Part shown: in pieces, positions 61,289-64,000 of the stretch
How positions within the stretch are numbered: position 1 is the stretch's first letter
Layout of the letters: every line of letters begins with the position of its first letter
DNA from: Lacrimispora amygdalina
GTDB lineage: Bacteria; Bacillota; Clostridia; Lachnospirales; Lachnospiraceae
Reading direction: 5' to 3'
Assembly (NCBI RefSeq): GCF_900205965.1
Contig: NZ_OAOF01000007.1
Span: forward strand, 62,001-126,000
Length of the DNA stretch: 64,000 nt
Notes under the pieces: model-generated
Databases searched by the model: none
What the model was told of the DNA's origin: nothing
Seen by the model: only the letters and a program-made list of their open reading frames with translations
Program-made: the position numbers and the translations under genes

Positions 61289-62608
61289 ATGAGCAAGGGA
61301 AAAGCAAAGCATTTGATTGTGATTTCTTATGATGCATTTTCTGAAGATAACTGGGAAAAAGCAAGCCGTCTTCCCAATCTTTCCCGATTAATAGAAAACG
61401 GAGCTTTCAGCAACAAGTTAAAAAGTGTGTATCCGACTCTTACCTACGTTGTCCATACCACTATGGTGACCGGAGTTTATCCTGATAAACACGGTATCTA
61501 TCATAATAACCCATTTCAGCCATTTATCAGCGAAGAAGATCAGGCGTGGTTCTGGTTTAGAAAAGATATCAGGGTGCCTGCTGTGTATGATGCATTGAAG
61601 AAGCACAAGATGAAATCAGCTGGTATTCTGTGGCCTGTAACCGGAAAGGCAGCCATTCGCTATAACATGCCGGAGATAAAGGCAATTGGAAATGAGAATC
61701 AGGCTCTGAAGATATTAAAAAACGGAAATCCTTTTTATTGTGCAGGGCTTGAGCTTAAATATGGAAAAATAAGAAAAGGGATTGAACAGCCGTATCTGGA
61801 TGATTTTACGGTCATGTGTGGAAGAGATACCATTTTAAGAAAAAAACCAGAGCTTTTGATGATTCATTTTATTGATCTGGATGATGCAAAGCATCACCAT
61901 GGGACAGACGGTCCTGAGATTGACAAGGTGTTGATCCGAATGGATGAAAGAATCGGAAAGATGGTGGATGCAGTTACTGAGGCAGGTATTTCAGAGGAAA
62001 CGGTTTTCATGGTGTTAGGTGACCATGGTCAGAAAAATGTCAGATATAAAGTAAGGCTGAATCAATTACTCAAAGAAAACGGCCTTATTTATGAAGAAAA
62101 GGGCAGCATGCACTGGAGGGCTTATCTGCAGTCCACAGGCGGATCTGCCTATTTGCACGTAAAGGATAATGATGAGGAGGCGAAGAAACACGCGCTGGTT
62201 ATTCTTCAAAAAGCGGCAGAAGAGGAAAACTTAGGTATAGAGAAAATCTATACTGGTGAAGAACTTAAACAGTTCCATGCCTTCCCGGTTTCTGGCTGCA
62301 TGCTGGAAGCAAAATTAGGTTATAGCTTTGATGACAGTATTGCGGGCCCCCTGGTGTCGGATTTAAAGGAAGAGAATAAAACATATGCGACTCATGGATA
62401 TTCTCCGGATAAGCCAGAATATGGCTGTTGCTTTGTTGTGTCAGGAAAAGGGATAAAAAAAGGATACCAGCTGGGAGAAGTCCATATGGTTGATATTGCT
62501 CCGACAATTGCAGCCATCCTTGGCGTTGAGTTTGGACCTTGTGACGGCAGAGTGCTGGAGGAGATGTTTCTTGACCATTATGCTGAAATGGAATATAGAA
62601 AATTATAA
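61289..62608 (+). CDS. Type I phosphodiesterase / nucleotide pyrophosphatase-family enzyme
   Basis: A 439-residue alkaline-phosphatase-superfamily enzyme of the NPP type. Metal ligands and nucleophile are visible: Asp in VISYDAFSED, Thr52 in YPTLTYVVHTTMVTG, FIDLDDAKHHHG with Asp and His, and MVLGDHGQKNV with Asp-His. The C-terminal ATHGYSPDKPEYGCCFVVSG provides the last His. It lacks a signal peptide, unlike eukaryotic NPPs. It probably hydrolyses nucleotide or lipid phosphodiesters. It starts 15 bases after the UMF1 gene with GAAAGTGGTG upstream. Confidence 0.9.
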   Translation: MSKGKAKHLIVISYDAFSEDNWEKASRLPNLSRLIENGAFSNKLKSVYPTLTYVVHTTMVTGVYPDKHGIYHNNPFQPFISEEDQAWFWFRKDIRVPAVYDALKKHKMKSAGILWPVTGKAAIRYNMPEIKAIGNENQALKILKNGNPFYCAGLELKYGKIRKGIEQPYLDDFTVMCGRDTILRKKPELLMIHFIDLDDAKHHHGTDGPEIDKVLIRMDERIGKMVDAVTEAGISEETVFMVLGDHGQKNVRYKVRLNQLLKENGLIYEEKGSMHWRAYLQSTGGSAYLHVKDNDEEAKKHALVILQKAAEEENLGIEKIYTGEELKQFHAFPVSGCMLEAKLGYSFDDSIAGPLVSDLKEENKTYATHGYSPDKPEYGCCFVVSGKGIKKGYQLGEVHMVDIAPTIAAILGVEFGPCDGRVLEEMFLDHYAEMEYRKL

Positions 62609-62709
62609 ATAATATTAGAAATACCTTAAAGAGTCCGATAAATATAGTATGTGATGCAGCAGGCTGGTTACTGACAGTCACTGAAAAAACCGAAACAGGG
62701 GGTATTTTT

Positions 62710-63216
62710 ATGAGTAGAAATAAGTTTTTAAAATTACTTTTCAGCGCTTTGTTAATCATGACAATGGCATTTACTACAACCACTTCAGCATATGCCGCTA
62801 CAGGAACTAAGAAGGTGACTTCTTCCAGAACCATGGGTCTGGCGTTAAAAAAAGGACAAACCGGTAATTCCAGTGAAGTTACATTCCGGGTTTCCGGTCT
62901 GCCTGCCAATGCTGTTATTACGAAGCTGGAGGTAAATCCCGGCTCACTGAAAAGCTATTCAGGAGCTGTGCTTACCAATTACCTGACAGTGTCAAGCAGT
63001 AACAGAAGCTCAGCTGAGAAAGTGGCTTGGAACGGAAGAGAAAATTTGACTTTGAGAACAAGCGGATTCTTAGCTTCAAAAGCGAATGGTACGTATACTA
63101 TTTCATTTAATGCTACTTGTATAAGCGGTGCTCTTTCCCACGGTATGATACTGGATATTGGTTCTAAAACATATTCCAGTCCATACATTACTATTTACTG
63201 GGATGATTCTTTTTAA
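62710..63216 (+). CDS. Secreted protein of unknown function
   Basis: A 168-residue protein with a clear signal peptide (basic start MSRNKFLK, hydrophobic core LLFSALLIMTMAF, cleavage near SAYA-A at residue 29-30). The mature part is rich in Ser, Thr, Gly and Asn with alternating hydrophobics (SSEVTFRVSGLPANAVITKL, then NGTYTISFNATCISGAL), suggesting a single beta-sandwich domain. It has no cell-wall anchor motif and one Cys in the mature part. I do not recognise a family. CAGGGGG lies 9-10 bases before the ATG. It is followed by another unknown gene. Confidence 0.75.
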   Translation: MSRNKFLKLLFSALLIMTMAFTTTTSAYAATGTKKVTSSRTMGLALKKGQTGNSSEVTFRVSGLPANAVITKLEVNPGSLKSYSGAVLTNYLTVSSSNRSSAEKVAWNGRENLTLRTSGFLASKANGTYTISFNATCISGALSHGMILDIGSKTYSSPYITIYWDDSF

Positions 63217-63309
63217 TTCCTGATATCATAAAAAAATACATTGTAAGAGTGATTTTCATATGACCAGCCCATATGAAAGTCTATCATTAACAGGTAAGGA
63301 GTACATAAG

Positions 63310-63903
63310 ATGCGCATAGGAAATGAGAAATCTATAGCACAGTTTCATCCGCTTACAAAATCCGGAAGCCGGGAAAATGTGATATCACCAGATTATACTG
63401 ATTTTCATTTTAACACAAAGACTGCACCAGCCATGAGTGATGATAAATATAAAACAGCTATTATTGAGCAGGCGAAAAAGGACCAGGCAGCTGGAAAATT
63501 CCAGTCAGATTCCGCTGGATTTCGCAATCTGGTAAAAAGCTACGTCTCAGCAGTATCACCTGATAGAAAAAGTATTATTTCCCAGGGCTTAAGAGCAATA
63601 TATAAAAATACCAGACAGGAACCAAAAACCTTTAATCTGCTGGATTATTTGTTTGGTTCTGTAAAATACAGCAAGGAAGCAGATGATGTATCTTACGCTG
63701 AATTTTACGACAGCAACGGAGAAATGGTGGCTTCTTATTCCAACGGCAGATGGATATCCTATGGAACAAAAGCGGAAGATGCCCGGGAATCTGAACTGTG
63801 GGGGATATATAATCAGGCATGGAGTCAAGCGGCGAAAGCAAGCAAGGGGAATCTGGGGGCAGCGAATGGCAGTTCTGCGGCTTCCATTGATATTATGGGC
63901 TGA
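63310..63903 (+). CDS. Hypothetical protein, unknown
   Basis: A 197-residue hydrophilic protein without signal peptide or membrane segments. Residues 50-120 look helical (MSDDKYKTAIIEQAKKDQAA, then AGFRNLVKSYVSAVSPDRKS). Residues 130-160 form a short beta-rich part (YAEFYDSNGEMVASYSNGRW), and the end is Gly/Ser/Ala-rich. GGTAAGGAG lies upstream of the ATG at a suitable distance. I do not recognise a family. It may belong with the secreted protein before it. Confidence 0.65.
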   Translation: MRIGNEKSIAQFHPLTKSGSRENVISPDYTDFHFNTKTAPAMSDDKYKTAIIEQAKKDQAAGKFQSDSAGFRNLVKSYVSAVSPDRKSIISQGLRAIYKNTRQEPKTFNLLDYLFGSVKYSKEADDVSYAEFYDSNGEMVASYSNGRWISYGTKAEDARESELWGIYNQAWSQAAKASKGNLGAANGSSAASIDIMG

Positions 63904-63925
63904 TTTTTTCTAATGAAAGGGCATG

Positions 63926-64000
63926 TATGACAGCGGATATCATTGTAAATTGGGGTATTAAAGGGGCATCACACATTTGTGGGACAGTTATTATGTCATA
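63926..64000 (+). CDS. Possible start of a CDS running off the right edge
   Basis: From ATG 63926 (GAAAGGGCATGT upstream) 25 codons (MTADIIVNWGIKGASHICGT and on) stay open to the end of the window. Too short to assign; it may be chance. Confidence 0.3.

Noticed and set aside
1..64000. CRISPR arrays, tRNA or rRNA genes
   Set aside because: No regularly spaced repeats, cloverleaf-like segments with CCA-type ends or rRNA motifs were seen in the intergenic regions.

Overview
The window looks like a chromosomal segment of an anaerobic, low-to-moderate GC Gram-positive bacterium of the Clostridia, most likely a Lachnospiraceae-type gut or environmental fermenter. This is inferred from strong AGGAGG ribosome binding sites, consensus sigma-A promoters, a PTS beta-glucoside system with a BglG-type antiterminator, a Na+-pumping decarboxylase, GPH and UMF1 transporters, an EFR1-type flavodoxin-ferredoxin and many MarR/TetR/HxlR/AraC regulators. 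I found no rRNA, tRNA, insertion sequence, prophage module or CRISPR array.

Layout. 1-4.2 kb: the end of a beta-glucoside PTS permease, a 6-phospho-beta-glucosidase, a BglG antiterminator and an MFS transporter. 4.2-8.5 kb: a minus-strand operon for a Na+-translocating (oxaloacetate-type) decarboxylase with a divergent LysR gene. 8.5-15 kb: two divergent truncated genes joined head to head (rhamnogalacturonan lyase and ABC-F), gpmA, then a ClbS-like / MarR / broken UvrA-like cassette. 15-20.2 kb: a ROK repressor divergent from a dehydrogenase-FGGY kinase-GPH symporter operon for a sugar or polyol. 20.2-33.5 kb: an accessory stretch of gene remnants mixed with intact stress and resistance genes (DUF5131, cupin, alpha/beta hydrolase, TetR, a TPR-rifampin ADP-ribosyltransferase fusion, an ABC pair, HxlR/nitroreductase, Vat-type acetyltransferase, two AraC/GyrI-like regulators, PPOX). 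33.7-42.3 kb: a cyclic beta-1,2-glucan synthase split into a 2039-residue synthase/cyclase and a separate 797-residue GH94 phosphorylase. 42.3-50.2 kb: regulators, an EFR1 protein, an HD hydrolase and a heterodimeric ABC exporter. 50.2-64 kb: further remnants, PhzF, a TetR-controlled flavin oxidoreductase pseudogene, and a run of small hydrolases, a UMF1 transporter, a phosphodiesterase and two unknown proteins.

Two things stand out. The first is the split cyclic glucan synthase, cut exactly between modules, with a ribosome binding site of its own for the phosphorylase part. The second is an unusual density of gene scars. At least a dozen genes are broken, mostly by apparently clean deletions that fuse unrelated gene pieces (near 9960, 13780, 20850, 22850, 28515, 32110, 53862 and 56130), plus one-base frameshifts (near 14868 and 44960) and nonsense codons (50331, 53252). 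No mobile element marks any of them. This suggests a genome losing DNA by short-range deletion, although an assembly artefact must be excluded first.
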